This document shows positions 8,313 through 15,521 of a stretch of 22,821 nucleotides of DNA, piece by piece. Source of the stretch: UBA4582 sp047629195 (lineage in GTDB: Bacteria > Pseudomonadota > Gammaproteobacteria > Pseudomonadales > Azotimanducaceae); NCBI GenBank assembly GCA_047629195.1, contig JBLHWY010000103.1, positions 1-22,821 on the forward strand. Direction: 5' to 3'. The notes under the pieces were generated by a model that was given only the letters and a program-made list of their open reading frames with translations, was not told the origin of the DNA and did no database searches. Numbering within the stretch: position 1 is the stretch's first letter; each line of letters opens with the position of its first letter. The translations under genes were made by a program, and so were the position numbers.

Positions 8313-8768
8313 ATGAAACAAAATTTTGAAGAACTAAAAGTAGGTGAGATTATCACCGGGCGGCCTTTCACGGTTACACGCGACACAATCCAGGCATTTG
8401 CCGATGCATCCCTTGACTATAATCCGTTGCATTTCGACGACAATTATATGGAAAAGTCGTTTGGCAAGACCACATTCGATGGTGTGATAATGCATGGCAT
8501 GCAGAATTTTGCGCTTATTTCCCGAACGTTGACTGACTGGCTTATTCCCCGTGGCGGATTCCACCGTCGCCTCGAAACGCGATGGCTAAAGCCCGTTCAG
8601 CTGGGACATACAATTACAGTAAAAGCAGTACTTTCAGGCAAAAATGCGACTGATTTGGGGTTGTGGGTTCAATTCGATATTGAAGTTGAGAATCAAGATG
8701 AAACGCTCGTCGCTACCGGTAATGCGATGGCAGAATTTCTTGATGTCATCCCTGGATCTGGCGGATAG
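8313..8768 (+). CDS. MaoC-type (R)-specific hydratase/dehydratase, catalytic subunit (HadB-like)
   Basis: A 151-residue hot-dog protein with the complete hydratase motif: AFADASLDYNPLHFDDNYM at residues 28-46, giving Asp35, Asn37 and His40, followed by the conserved HGM at 61-63. Asp35 and His40 are the expected catalytic dyad for syn addition or removal of water. The start ATG at 8313 lies 14 bp after the stop of the preceding subunit; an overlapping earlier start at 8262 would add 17 residues unlike the family. Co-transcription with the non-catalytic partner fits a HadA-HadB type heterodimer. The dispersed inverted repeat begins three bases after its stop codon. Confidence 0.87.
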   Translation: MKQNFEELKVGEIITGRPFTVTRDTIQAFADASLDYNPLHFDDNYMEKSFGKTTFDGVIMHGMQNFALISRTLTDWLIPRGGFHRRLETRWLKPVQLGHTITVKAVLSGKNATDLGLWVQFDIEVENQDETLVATGNAMAEFLDVIPGSGG

Positions 8769-8770
8769 AT

Positions 8771-8952
8771 AATAAATGGGGGCGGAGTAAAATTTACAAA
8801 CACCGAACAAAAATTAGACTGGAAATAACACTTACACACGCTTGGCAGCATTACTAAGGAGAATGTTCGTAAGGTGCAATGATCTTGAAAAGTTCACGGT
8901 GACCCCGATTATTCGTACGAGATATGTAAATTTGACTACGACCCCATTCATT
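8771..8952. repeat. Inverted pair of the dispersed repeat (REPIN/MITE-like)
   Basis: The left arm 8771-8798 is the reverse complement of the right arm 8925-8952 at 24 of 28 positions, with 126 bp between. The left copy also carries the TTGTTCGGTGTT extension in reverse complement (8799-8810). The arrangement looks like a small non-autonomous mobile element or a REP doublet. It fills the gap between the hydratase pair and the YgjP-like gene, so it may also act as a transcription barrier. Confidence 0.7.
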
Positions 8953-8994
8953 GCCATTTATTGAATGAATGTACTAATCAGTTACAATTAGGCC

Positions 8995-9513
8995 ATGCCT
9001 GCGAAGCCCCCCGCCAATTTACGCTACATTTCTGCCTACCCGGCATCGCTGCAAGAACAAGTTCAGCAACTCATCGACGACAAAGCGTTAGGTGACTTTC
9101 TCTTAAAACGATATCCCACGCCGCACGCTGTGGCGAATGATAAAGCGCTGCGAGAATACGTGCTTGATATCAAGCAGCAGTACCTGAAGAAGTCAGACCC
9201 GTTGAGTAAAATTGTGTACGACAACAAAATTCATGTCGTCAACAACGCTCTGGGGTTACACACCTATTTGTCGCGTGTGCAAGGTGGCAAATTGAAAAGT
9301 AAAAACGAAATCCGCATCAGCACAGTCTTCAAGCAGGCCCCTGAAGCTTTCCTGCAGATGATTACCGTGCATGAACTCGCGCACCTCAAAGAGAAAGATC
9401 ACAACAAAGGTTTCTATAAGTTATGCCAGTACATGCTTGCCGATTACTTCCAGCTGGAATTTGATTTGCGCCTGTACCTTATTCAGCTGGAAACTTTTGG
9501 GGCCATTTATTAA
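8995..9513 (+). CDS. ygjP: YgjP-like zinc metallopeptidase family protein (M48-related, DUF45)
   Basis: A 172-residue protein that matches E. coli YgjP in length and layout. The zinc site HELAHLKEKDH is at residues 126-136 (His126, Glu127, His130 and the third ligand His136). Other stretches typical of the family are IVYDNKIHVVNNALGLHT (73-90) and SRVQGGKLKSKNEIRISTVF (93-112). There is no signal peptide, so it is cytoplasmic. The E. coli relative has been listed both as a putative metal-dependent hydrolase and as a UTP pyrophosphatase; the sequence here supports the metal site but not the substrate. The ATG at 8995 has only a weak upstream TAGG. The gene stands alone, with dispersed repeats on both sides. 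Confidence 0.9.
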   Translation: MPAKPPANLRYISAYPASLQEQVQQLIDDKALGDFLLKRYPTPHAVANDKALREYVLDIKQQYLKKSDPLSKIVYDNKIHVVNNALGLHTYLSRVQGGKLKSKNEIRISTVFKQAPEAFLQMITVHELAHLKEKDHNKGFYKLCQYMLADYFQLEFDLRLYLIQLETFGAIY

Positions 9514-9629
9514 GCGTCTGGGACCAGCGTGGGCGTGACCGGAGATATCGCTGCCTAATCAAACTGCTTCTCTGAGCTGGCCAACAGTAAATAGAACACG
9601 AGCAAGAACAGGAAAAATACCAGACAACC

Positions 9630-9869
9630 ATGTTTCATTGGCCAACAAAAATAAAGTGTAGGAGATCAACCCGCGGTTATGTGGTAAATGGAGGGAACGC
9701 GGCTGGCTTGTACTTTAGGCTTGTATTTTATTGCCTATGTATTTTGCTATTGATCAAAGGGACACACTCGTCCTTTGATTGGGTAAAGACACCGTTGTGG
9801 TTATTCGAAAGATTGGGTGCTATTGGTTGGCTAGGAATGCTAGTGACAGTCAAGCTTAGGTCGGTTTAA
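9630..9869 (+). CDS. Possible small membrane protein (unsupported)
   Basis: A 79-codon frame with two hydrophobic stretches, LVFYCLCILLLI and LGAIGWLGMLVTV. No ribosome binding site or family is recognised. A second in-phase-looking ATG begins MEGTRLACTLGLYFIAYVF in another frame and stops early, so this may be the remnant of a membrane gene with a frameshift. Confidence 0.22.
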   Translation: MFHWPTKIKCRRSTRGYVVNGGNAAGLYFRLVFYCLCILLLIKGTHSSFDWVKTPLWLFERLGAIGWLGMLVTVKLRSV

Positions 9870-9974
9870 GAGCAGATCATTTGGTAGAAATTCCAAGAGT
9901 TGATGGGCTTCATCATCGATATGAGTGGTAAGAAGCTGCTTGAAATTCGCCGAATCAGTAGCTGCGAGGGACAG

Positions 9975-10029
9975 TTATTTCGAGCCCAATTGTTCGGTGT
10001 TTGTAAATTTTGCCCCGACCCCATTTTTC
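9975..10029 (+). repeat. Dispersed intergenic repeat, long copy C
   Basis: Nearly identical to 6258-6311 (TTATTTCGAGCCC..TTGTTCGGTGTT then the 28-bp core at 10002-10029). The last CGACCCCATTTTT is duplicated immediately after (10029-10041), a short tandem extension not seen in the other copies. Confidence 0.8.
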
Positions 10030-10199
10030 GACCCCATTTTTTGGCGTAGACTCGTAGCAGAGAGATGGACTCGAACGAGAATGCATCACGGCAATGGTTG
10101 ACTGAATTGGCTTACAGCATTAATGAGAGTTGTGTTCTAATCCTAGTCGCAAGCGACGGCGAGTCACCCATGATTCGACAATATTGAAAGGAATTGCGA

Positions 10200-11090
10200 T
10201 TGTTCACTTTTTTACCAAAGCCCATCCGCGGAGTACTGGCCAGCCTATTGGTCATTTGCAACACTCTGTTCTGGTGCATACCTCTCTACATTTTCGCATT
10301 TCTTCGCTTTGTTGGGCCGGCATCAGCTGAACCTTGGTGTACCCGCCGCGCCATGAACATTGCCGAGCTTTGGATTGATTGCAATAATCTGTTTTTGGGG
10401 TTATTCACGAAACTTGAGATTGATGTTCACGGCGACGAAGACCTCAGTCAGTCAAAATGGTATCTGGTCTTTTGCAATCATCAAACCTGGGCCGATATCG
10501 TCATTCTGCAGCGCGTGTTCAATCGAAAGATACCAATGCAGAAATTTTTCATCAAACAACAACTAATTTATGTACCTGTCATTGGCATCGCCTGGTGGGC
10601 GCTCGACTTCCCAATCATGAAACGATACACACGGGAGTTTTTGAAGAAACATCCAGAGCTCAAGGGCAAGGATTTAGATGCCACCCGACAAGCTTGTGAA
10701 AAATTCAAACTGACGCCTGTGTCTATCCTGAATTTCCTCGAAGGAACTCGATACACACCAGCAAAACGGGACAGTCAAAACTCACCGTACAAACACCTGC
10801 TAAAACCAAAAGGCGGCGGTGCTGCTCTGGTGATCAACTCCCTTGGCGACAAGCTTGACTGCATCTTGAATGCTACCATTCACTATCCCGATGGCGCGCC
10901 AGGTTTCTTCGAATTTCTTTGCGGTCATACTGAACGCGCAACCGTTGTCATAGAACGCCTGCCAGTTCCTGTCGATGATACTGGCGGTGATCCAGAATCT
11001 GGCGCTACGTTAAAGAAAGATTTTCGAGAGTGGGTCAATGGGGTCTGGGAAGAGAAGGACCTGCAGTTGGAAGAGATGGGGGGAGAGTAG
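10200..11090 (+). CDS. yihG: YihG-like membrane acyltransferase (PlsC superfamily)
   Basis: About 296 residues. An N-terminal membrane segment (about residues 12-40) is followed by the acyltransferase domain: NHQTWAD with the HX4D catalytic pair, IPMQKFFIKQQL, WWALDFPIMKRYTREFLKKH, KGKDLDATRQACEKF and NFLEGTRYT, the block III equivalent of EGTR. The whole order and spacing follow E. coli YihG, an inner-membrane lysophosphatidic acid acyltransferase homologue that makes phosphatidic acid. The start is a TTG; AAAGGA at 10187-10192 gives good spacing (7 nt) to TTG 10200, better than to the in-frame TTG 10194. The gene stands alone, downstream of dispersed repeat copy C. No partner gene is adjacent. 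Confidence 0.9.
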   Translation: MFTFLPKPIRGVLASLLVICNTLFWCIPLYIFAFLRFVGPASAEPWCTRRAMNIAELWIDCNNLFLGLFTKLEIDVHGDEDLSQSKWYLVFCNHQTWADIVILQRVFNRKIPMQKFFIKQQLIYVPVIGIAWWALDFPIMKRYTREFLKKHPELKGKDLDATRQACEKFKLTPVSILNFLEGTRYTPAKRDSQNSPYKHLLKPKGGGAALVINSLGDKLDCILNATIHYPDGAPGFFEFLCGHTERATVVIERLPVPVDDTGGDPESGATLKKDFREWVNGVWEEKDLQLEEMGGE

Positions 11091-11416
11091 CGCGTAGAGT
11101 AAACCTGCTCGGTTCTTATAGTTTGCTTGAGAAAGATAAGCGCACTCTGTTAGTGGCAGATAACCACCCAGCCCAATGGGTCTGGTCGTCGCTATTCATT
11201 AATAATCAGACGGGCTTAGGATCAATGACAGTGGAAATATACTCACGATCTGTTTGGTTTGACGCCGGAGTTGACTGTAGACATCAACCATTTATTCGAG
11301 TACCGCGCCACTCGACTGGCTATGGCGTCCATCCATCTTTGCCAGCAAACGAATATCAGCATCACTGTAGCCACACTCAATCCATTTGCCGCTTATCAAA
11401 AAAACTAAGACGACAA
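11091..11416. other. Gap between convergent genes, nothing recognised
   Basis: This lies between the convergent acyltransferase and AlkB operons. A plus-strand frame reaches 11425 but overlaps the acyltransferase in another frame and has composition unlike a protein. No clear terminator hairpin was found. Confidence 0.4.
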
Positions 11417-11749
11417 CTATCCTGACCTAACGGCCATGTTAATTGTCGTTCGATAGAAAGTATCTATCTTCAAGTCTGGCGCGATAAATAGGCGGGCGGT
11501 AATCTCTATTAAGATCTTCGCCAGCTGGGCAAAAAATACGACAAGCGCCACAACTGCAAGTCCACCCGAGATAAAATCACAATTTCAAGAAGTGATGTGG
11601 CTAAGTCATTAACTCATGACTATCGCTCTCAGGTTTCGTGATTGGCAGTGAGGGTGGCTGGCCAATTGAAGCTATATTAGGGTTGACTGGTTGCTGCGTT
11701 AGTCGCAGTCGCTCGTTTGCGCTTTGCTGTGTCGAGGCTGAATTTTCAT
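11417..11749 (-). pseudogene. Decayed gene for a small membrane protein at the end of the AlkB operon
   Basis: An ATG at 11747-11749 overlaps the AlkB stop as ATGA, the usual arrangement for a coupled downstream gene. The initial frame stops after 16 codons, but pieces in shifted frames read as one protein: NERLRLTQQPVNPNIASIGQ, PSLPITKPESDSHEL, then NDLATSLLEIV, then a hydrophobic helix SGGLAVVALVVFFAQLAKIL and EITARLFIAPDLKID, ending at TAG 11417-11419. The total length is 333 bp, an exact multiple of three, so the shifts would have to cancel. I do not recognise the family. The pieces could be chance, but the helix and the ATGA overlap argue for a broken gene. Confidence 0.35.
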
Positions 11750-12579
11750 TTCTTGGCTAGTTGATTTTCGTAGTGCTTGGAATGCAGAGCGAGTTCCCCG
11801 ACATAGTCGGCTATTTGCGAGGTCGCGTTGTCGGGCAGTTCGTGAAAATCGGAAATGTATTGTTCTGGAACAGACCGGAATGAAACACTAATCCGACGAG
11901 GCTCAAAGTTTGCCAGTTCAGTATGAAGCTGTGGTTCACGCCCGGTTCTTACTTGGGTAATACGATGATACAAACGGTCCTTGAAATCGGGGCCGCTCAA
12001 TATGGCCACTGACCTGTGGCGAGTCCACACGCATAGTTCGGAGTCGGTGCTTCTTTCTGGGTCCAAAAACTCAAGCAAACCAGGCTGCCCGATGGAAAAC
12101 ATGATGACGGGTCCCGGTTCACCGTCGCGGTGCATTCGCAGTCGGGCATAGTCGCGTGGTTGCCCTTGGCCCACTTCACGTCCGTAGTAGTTGATGAGAC
12201 AGGTGTTGGGCAATTCAGAAGTTTCATTGCCATGGTCATGGGAAGAGGCAATCACTTCTGCTAATCGGTCCAGAATGTCTTGCATTACCGATGGAAACGG
12301 TTCGCCTCGCAAACAGCGGTCGTTCAAGTGTTCCGGTTCGGAGTAGTAGCCCAAACAGGCAAATTGCCATGCGCCCAACCAATACACAGGCCGAGTTAGG
12401 CGGCGTCCGAGCTTAGTGCTACGCTGCTTGTTAGAGCCACGAAATCGTTGTTCCCAAAGCGGAAGTAAAGCGCCGAAGTAGTCGATCAGTTCCTTCGCCT
12501 CTTCGGTGGAAATGAATTGCGGCAGATAGGAAAAACCGTTCTGTAATATGGCTTGTCTGCCGTCCTCCGCTTCAAGCAT
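11746..12579 (-). CDS. AlkB-like 2-oxoglutarate/Fe(II)-dependent dioxygenase
   Basis: A 277-residue protein in the AlkB superfamily. Visible parts: NGFSYLPQFISTEEAKELID (14-33), LINYYG (128-133), the iron motif MHRDGE with His150 and Asp152, the distal ligand His205 in LYHRI, and the 2-oxoglutarate-binding arginines in RRISVSFR (228-235). Bacterial AlkB proteins oxidatively demethylate alkylated nucleic acid bases; the exact substrate of this one is open. A longer frame starts at 12816, but its first 79 residues are an antisense-like run over the upstream hydrolase, so ATG 12577-12579 is chosen. This ATG overlaps the hydrolase stop by 8 bp (ATGCTTGA), indicating translational coupling. No adaptive-response regulator (Ada) is beside it. 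Confidence 0.87.
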   Translation of the reverse strand: MLEAEDGRQAILQNGFSYLPQFISTEEAKELIDYFGALLPLWEQRFRGSNKQRSTKLGRRLTRPVYWLGAWQFACLGYYSEPEHLNDRCLRGEPFPSVMQDILDRLAEVIASSHDHGNETSELPNTCLINYYGREVGQGQPRDYARLRMHRDGEPGPVIMFSIGQPGLLEFLDPERSTDSELCVWTRHRSVAILSGPDFKDRLYHRITQVRTGREPQLHTELANFEPRRISVSFRSVPEQYISDFHELPDNATSQIADYVGELALHSKHYENQLAKK

Positions 12580-13183
12580 TGCCGTTCCACTCCGGAGTTT
12601 GCCTGACAAATTCCAGGCTTCTGTTGGCGATTGACAGCAAATGCTCTTTTCGGCTCCACGGGGACTTCTGACGCGTTTCGAATCGATGATTCGCATCTTC
12701 GAGCCATCGGAATTGTACGCAGTCAGGCAGACGCCGGTAGGCTTTTTTTTCGGCTTGAGTTCCGTGGGGATCTCGAGCGCCTTGAATAATAAGGGTCTGA
12801 ATGTCATGGCCGACAAAAAGATCGGCCCCCTTCAGCGCTTGGGGTTGGCCCGGCGGATGAAAGGGAAACCCCAGACAAAGCAATGCCGCGGGGCGTACCC
12901 GGGCGGCCACACGTAAGGCAATGCGCGCTCCAAGGGAGAAGCCCCCAATGACAAGTTTGCTTCGTTCGCACTTGTCGACGGCTGCTTCCATCTCTCGCTC
13001 AAGCACGGAATCGTCTCGGCCTATAGTCAATTTCAGCGTTAGGACTGAGAGCCCGCCAGCTTGCCAAAGGGGCCGAAGGTCCTTTAGCAGCGGGTCTTCG
13101 CCAGTACCCTTTCGCGATTGTGGAAATCCCAAAAGAACTGTCGGCATAGCTGGCTGGGAGGAGGTTGGGTTACGACACGGCAT
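12572..13183 (-). CDS. Alpha/beta hydrolase, Tex30/KANL3 family
   Basis: A 203-residue serine hydrolase-type protein. The nucleophile elbow is GFSLGARIAL with Ser83 near residues 81-90; GFPFHPPGQPQAL (105-117) is the family signature; Asp138 in QGARDPHG and His166 in EDANHRFE complete the catalytic triad. No signal peptide, so cytoplasmic. The bacterial members have no firmly known substrate. Two starts are possible: ATG 13183, which overlaps the end of a small upstream ORF (ATGCCGTGTCGTAA), and ATG 13147 (MPTVLLGFP), which is where family similarity begins. The gene overlaps the AlkB gene by 8 bp, so the two are made together. Confidence 0.85.
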   Translation of the reverse strand: MPCRNPTSSQPAMPTVLLGFPQSRKGTGEDPLLKDLRPLWQAGGLSVLTLKLTIGRDDSVLEREMEAAVDKCERSKLVIGGFSLGARIALRVAARVRPAALLCLGFPFHPPGQPQALKGADLFVGHDIQTLIIQGARDPHGTQAEKKAYRRLPDCVQFRWLEDANHRFETRQKSPWSRKEHLLSIANRSLEFVRQTPEWNGNA

Positions 13184-13319
13184 AGGGGGCGCTGTATTGT
13201 GATTCGCGGGTAAAACACACCCACTTCCGTTGCGTGGTCCGAAGCTGCTTTGGCGTCAGAGTCGCCGCTTCGGTGTCCGCCTGCTGAATGTGGCTTAGAA
13301 TTTCTGCGCTATAAGTCAT
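13170..13319 (-). CDS. Small ORF leading the hydrolase-AlkB operon
   Basis: A 49-residue frame beginning MTYSAEILSHIQQADTEAAT and ending QYSAPYAVS. Its stop (13170-13172) overlaps the upstream hydrolase start by 14 bp. The N-terminal half could form an amphipathic helix. No family is recognised. It may be a true small protein or a coupling leader. Confidence 0.35.
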   Translation of the reverse strand: MTYSAEILSHIQQADTEAATLTPKQLRTTQRKWVCFTRESQYSAPYAVS

Positions 13320-13427
13320 CGCGGCAGGGTACCACAGCCAGTTCTGTTGCGAAAATTTATCAGATAATCTGAGGTGAGCGATGAACCCTTCAAAATAGAC
13401 TAAAGTTTTCTTATAGGAATATGCTTG

Positions 13428-13859
13428 ATGTCTTCGGGTTGTCTTGCCGAATCATTAGACAATGAACCGGTTAGATTACCTTTGTACCAAAGTTGTGAAT
13501 CTGTATTACCTGATTATGAACGAGCCTTGAGTAATGCTGGATATAGTGTGAATTTCGCCACAAAAAGATTTATGAATAGTGTAGGTGTTCACCCTGGCTT
13601 AGTCGGTACGCTGGAGATCTCCGGATCGCTAAAGTCGGAAGAAATAGAGATCGTTCAGAATGGCTTGGAAGTACTTTGTATGCCCTTTGACTATATTAAG
13701 GTTAGGAAGAGTGAAGAGGGGTTTAGAGACATGTTAGAAATGATCGAGCGACACCAACAAGAAGGGAAGATTGAAAGCTATTTTGTTTTGGATGGGGACG
13801 AGTTGATTCTGTACTTAAACAATTCTAGTCCAAGCTTGGTGCAGTCAGTCCTCCAGTAA
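13428..13859 (+). CDS. Hypothetical protein
   Basis: A 143-residue frame that may also start at TTG 13425; AGGA lies about 7-10 bases upstream. The sequence has normal protein composition: SVLPDYERALSNAGYSVNF, GLVGTLEISGSLKSEEIEIV, LEVLCMPFDYIKVRKSEEG and ESYFVLDGDELILYLNN. An alternating beta-strand and charged-helix pattern suggests a small soluble alpha/beta protein. A Cys at residue 5 follows Ser-Ser-Gly, but there is no hydrophobic stretch before it, so I do not call a lipoprotein. It is transcribed away from the hydrolase operon and has no coupled neighbour. Confidence 0.6.
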   Translation: MSSGCLAESLDNEPVRLPLYQSCESVLPDYERALSNAGYSVNFATKRFMNSVGVHPGLVGTLEISGSLKSEEIEIVQNGLEVLCMPFDYIKVRKSEEGFRDMLEMIERHQQEGKIESYFVLDGDELILYLNNSSPSLVQSVLQ

Positions 13860-14158
13860 CCGACGGACTTAGTGAGTTCTCGTGTCCACAGGCCTGAATG
13901 TTATGGACAAGTCGTCGAGTTTGTCATTTAGTTAATACCCTGATGTGGCTTAGTAATTGAAATCCTATAGGCATGCATCGATGATCAGGATGAACGAAAT
14001 TGCTAGGTTGAATTGGTTCCATCTTGAAAATTGTATCCAGTGGATAGATTTTCTTGCTGATCCAGTTGTTCGCGGTTTCTGTCAAGAAATTTGATAAGAA
14101 GTAACTGTTGCGCACTATAGTTTAATCGTACTTTTGCCAAATTATTCATCATGAAGTT

Positions 14159-14183
14159 TGACAATATTTCGACGATATTGTCA
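14159..14183. promoter_or_regulatory. Perfect inverted repeat in a gene-poor gap
   Basis: TGACAATAT (14159-14167) and ATATTGTCA (14175-14183) are perfect 9-bp arms with a 7-nt spacer. The 25-bp, AT-rich dyad looks like a regulator operator. No gene starts close by, so its target is not clear. The rest of 13860-14361 shows nothing I can name. Confidence 0.35.
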
Positions 14184-14361
14184 TCCTGGCATCACAAGGT
14201 TTTCCTTTACACTAAATTAAAACCTGACCATTGGCCAAACTAGGTGACGAGATTTACAAATTTCTTGTCTTTGATCGCACATGACATTTACATTGCCAAG
14301 TTTGCAATACACAGCATTAAGTTATTGATATTGGCACTGGATTTATTGCAAGAAATTCGTC

Positions 14362-14437
14362 GTAGGCGCGCTGGGACGGGGTAGACCTCCGGATTGTGAT
14401 TCCGGCGGTCGACGGTTCAAGCCCACTCGCCCACCCG
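14362..14437 (+). pseudogene. Degenerate tRNA-His-like sequence (anticodon GTG)
   Basis: The anticodon arm is perfect: CCGGA-TTGTGAT-TCCGG at 14389-14405, with anticodon GTG at 14396-14398 as in tRNA-His. GTAGGCG (14362-14368) pairs with CGCCCAC (14428-14434) at six of seven positions, and GGTTCAAGCC fits a T-loop. However, the D-arm does not pair, the T-stem is poor, and the 3' end is CCG rather than CCA. Most likely a decayed tRNA gene copy, possibly the leftover of a tRNA-targeted integration. Confidence 0.5.
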
Positions 14438-14648
14438 ATTTCAATTATCCCTGCCCTCAAGAGCACAAACTTCTTCATTATTCGAATGGGTCATGATCTT
14501 TGCCGTGGAAAACGAGGTAGCTGCACCTTTTGTTTACCCCCTGAGAAGCATATCTTAAATCACCAGTTCCCGGTAGCGACACGATATCAATGCCGAAGTT
14601 GATTAGTTTACTGTTATTGATTGTCTCGCTCTGATCCGAACTTTTTCC

Positions 14649-14921
14649 GTGAGGATCAGTGCATGCATTGCAGGGTGTTTTCTCATAATCCAGGTGTTTT
14701 TAGTGAAATTGCTCGTGTCTACAATTCGAAATTGTGTTTCGAATATGGCAGTTGTAGCAGAACGCATATTTGGCGGTGCTATTGGGCTAATTGTCAGCAG
14801 TCTCGTAATATTGATGTGGTTTTGTGGGATTGATGGAACCATGAGAGCTTTTTGGCCCACGGGTATAATTGTTACTTTCATAGTCACCATAGGTGATGAC
14901 GCTGTTCGTGTTCAATGGTGA
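14649..14921 (+). CDS. Possible small membrane protein
   Basis: A 90-residue frame with GTG start and three hydrophobic stretches: FLIIQVFLVKLLV, AIGLIVSSLVILMWF and GIIVTFIVTIG. No clear ribosome binding site and no known family. Overlapping frames exist on both strands, so coding status is uncertain. A stem-loop at 15051-15067 lies 130 bp downstream. Confidence 0.3.
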   Translation: MRISACIAGCFLIIQVFLVKLLVSTIRNCVSNMAVVAERIFGGAIGLIVSSLVILMWFCGIDGTMRAFWPTGIIVTFIVTIGDDAVRVQW

Positions 14922-15050
14922 AATCAAACTTGATACGTTAGGTTTTTTCCAGACCGAGCCCAGTGTAATGGAATGGATCTGATCGGCTGATTTCCAGTCT
15001 CGCATTGGTTTTTGGATGATATGTAGATTGATTTGCGGAGATGTGGTGAT

Positions 15051-15067
15051 CCAAGCTGTCAGCTTGG
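15051..15067 (+). terminator. Short strong hairpin
   Basis: CCAAGCT-GTC-AGCTTGG is a perfect 7-bp stem with a 3-nt loop, followed by AT-rich GCTAATTATTC. It could end transcription of the small membrane ORF. The rest of 14922-15521 holds no gene I can support; a minus-strand frame at 15251-15493 has no start signal or family. Confidence 0.4.
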
Positions 15068-15521
15068 GCTAATTATTCATCAATTTGGTTACTGATTTCG
15101 TAAGCTAAAAAGCCAACCATCCGCAACGGGTTGTCGATCGAATTGAAACGGAAAGCAACTCCAGCTATTTCGTTAATATGGCTTAACGGGGAAGTTCTTG
15201 AATTGTGGGTTGCTTAAGGAGACGAGATGAACTGTTGATAATATATTTTATCAATAGTAAAAATTGAACTGAGTTAATGAGCAAAGATCCGTTATTGGGA
15301 GAGAGTGATCCGAATACCATAAACTTGGTTTAGCCGTCGCTATTTGTTTTCCGGGGTCGTTGAGGATCTTTAGATATGCTGCCGTTCGGGCTTGTCTGTG
15401 CTCAGATTGAACTTGTGCCAAAATCAATCGACGGAAAACGTTGAGCTCTCCCGTATAAGTAGTGAACCAATAGCGCTCGAAGGCGCTATCCAATCACCAC
15501 ATCAATATGAGAGTTTTCTAG

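Noticed and set aside
9555..9638. A 27-residue minus-strand frame (MKHGCLVFFLFLLVFYLLLA...) that resembles a type I toxin-like membrane peptide
   Set aside because: There is no Shine-Dalgarno, no paired antisense RNA signal and no repeat structure; short hydrophobic frames arise easily in AT-rich DNA.
10050..10085. A GTTCGAGTCC-like T-loop on the minus strand suggesting a tRNA
   Set aside because: The flanking bases do not form a T-stem, and no anticodon arm or acceptor pairing is present within a tRNA length.
11030..11425. A 131-codon plus-strand frame overlapping the end of the acyltransferase gene
   Set aside because: It lies in a different frame over a real gene, has no start signal, and its composition is not protein-like.
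12580..12816. N-terminal extension of the AlkB-like protein by 79 residues
   Set aside because: This stretch is the hydrolase gene read in another frame; the ATG at 12577-12579 overlapping the hydrolase stop is the natural start.
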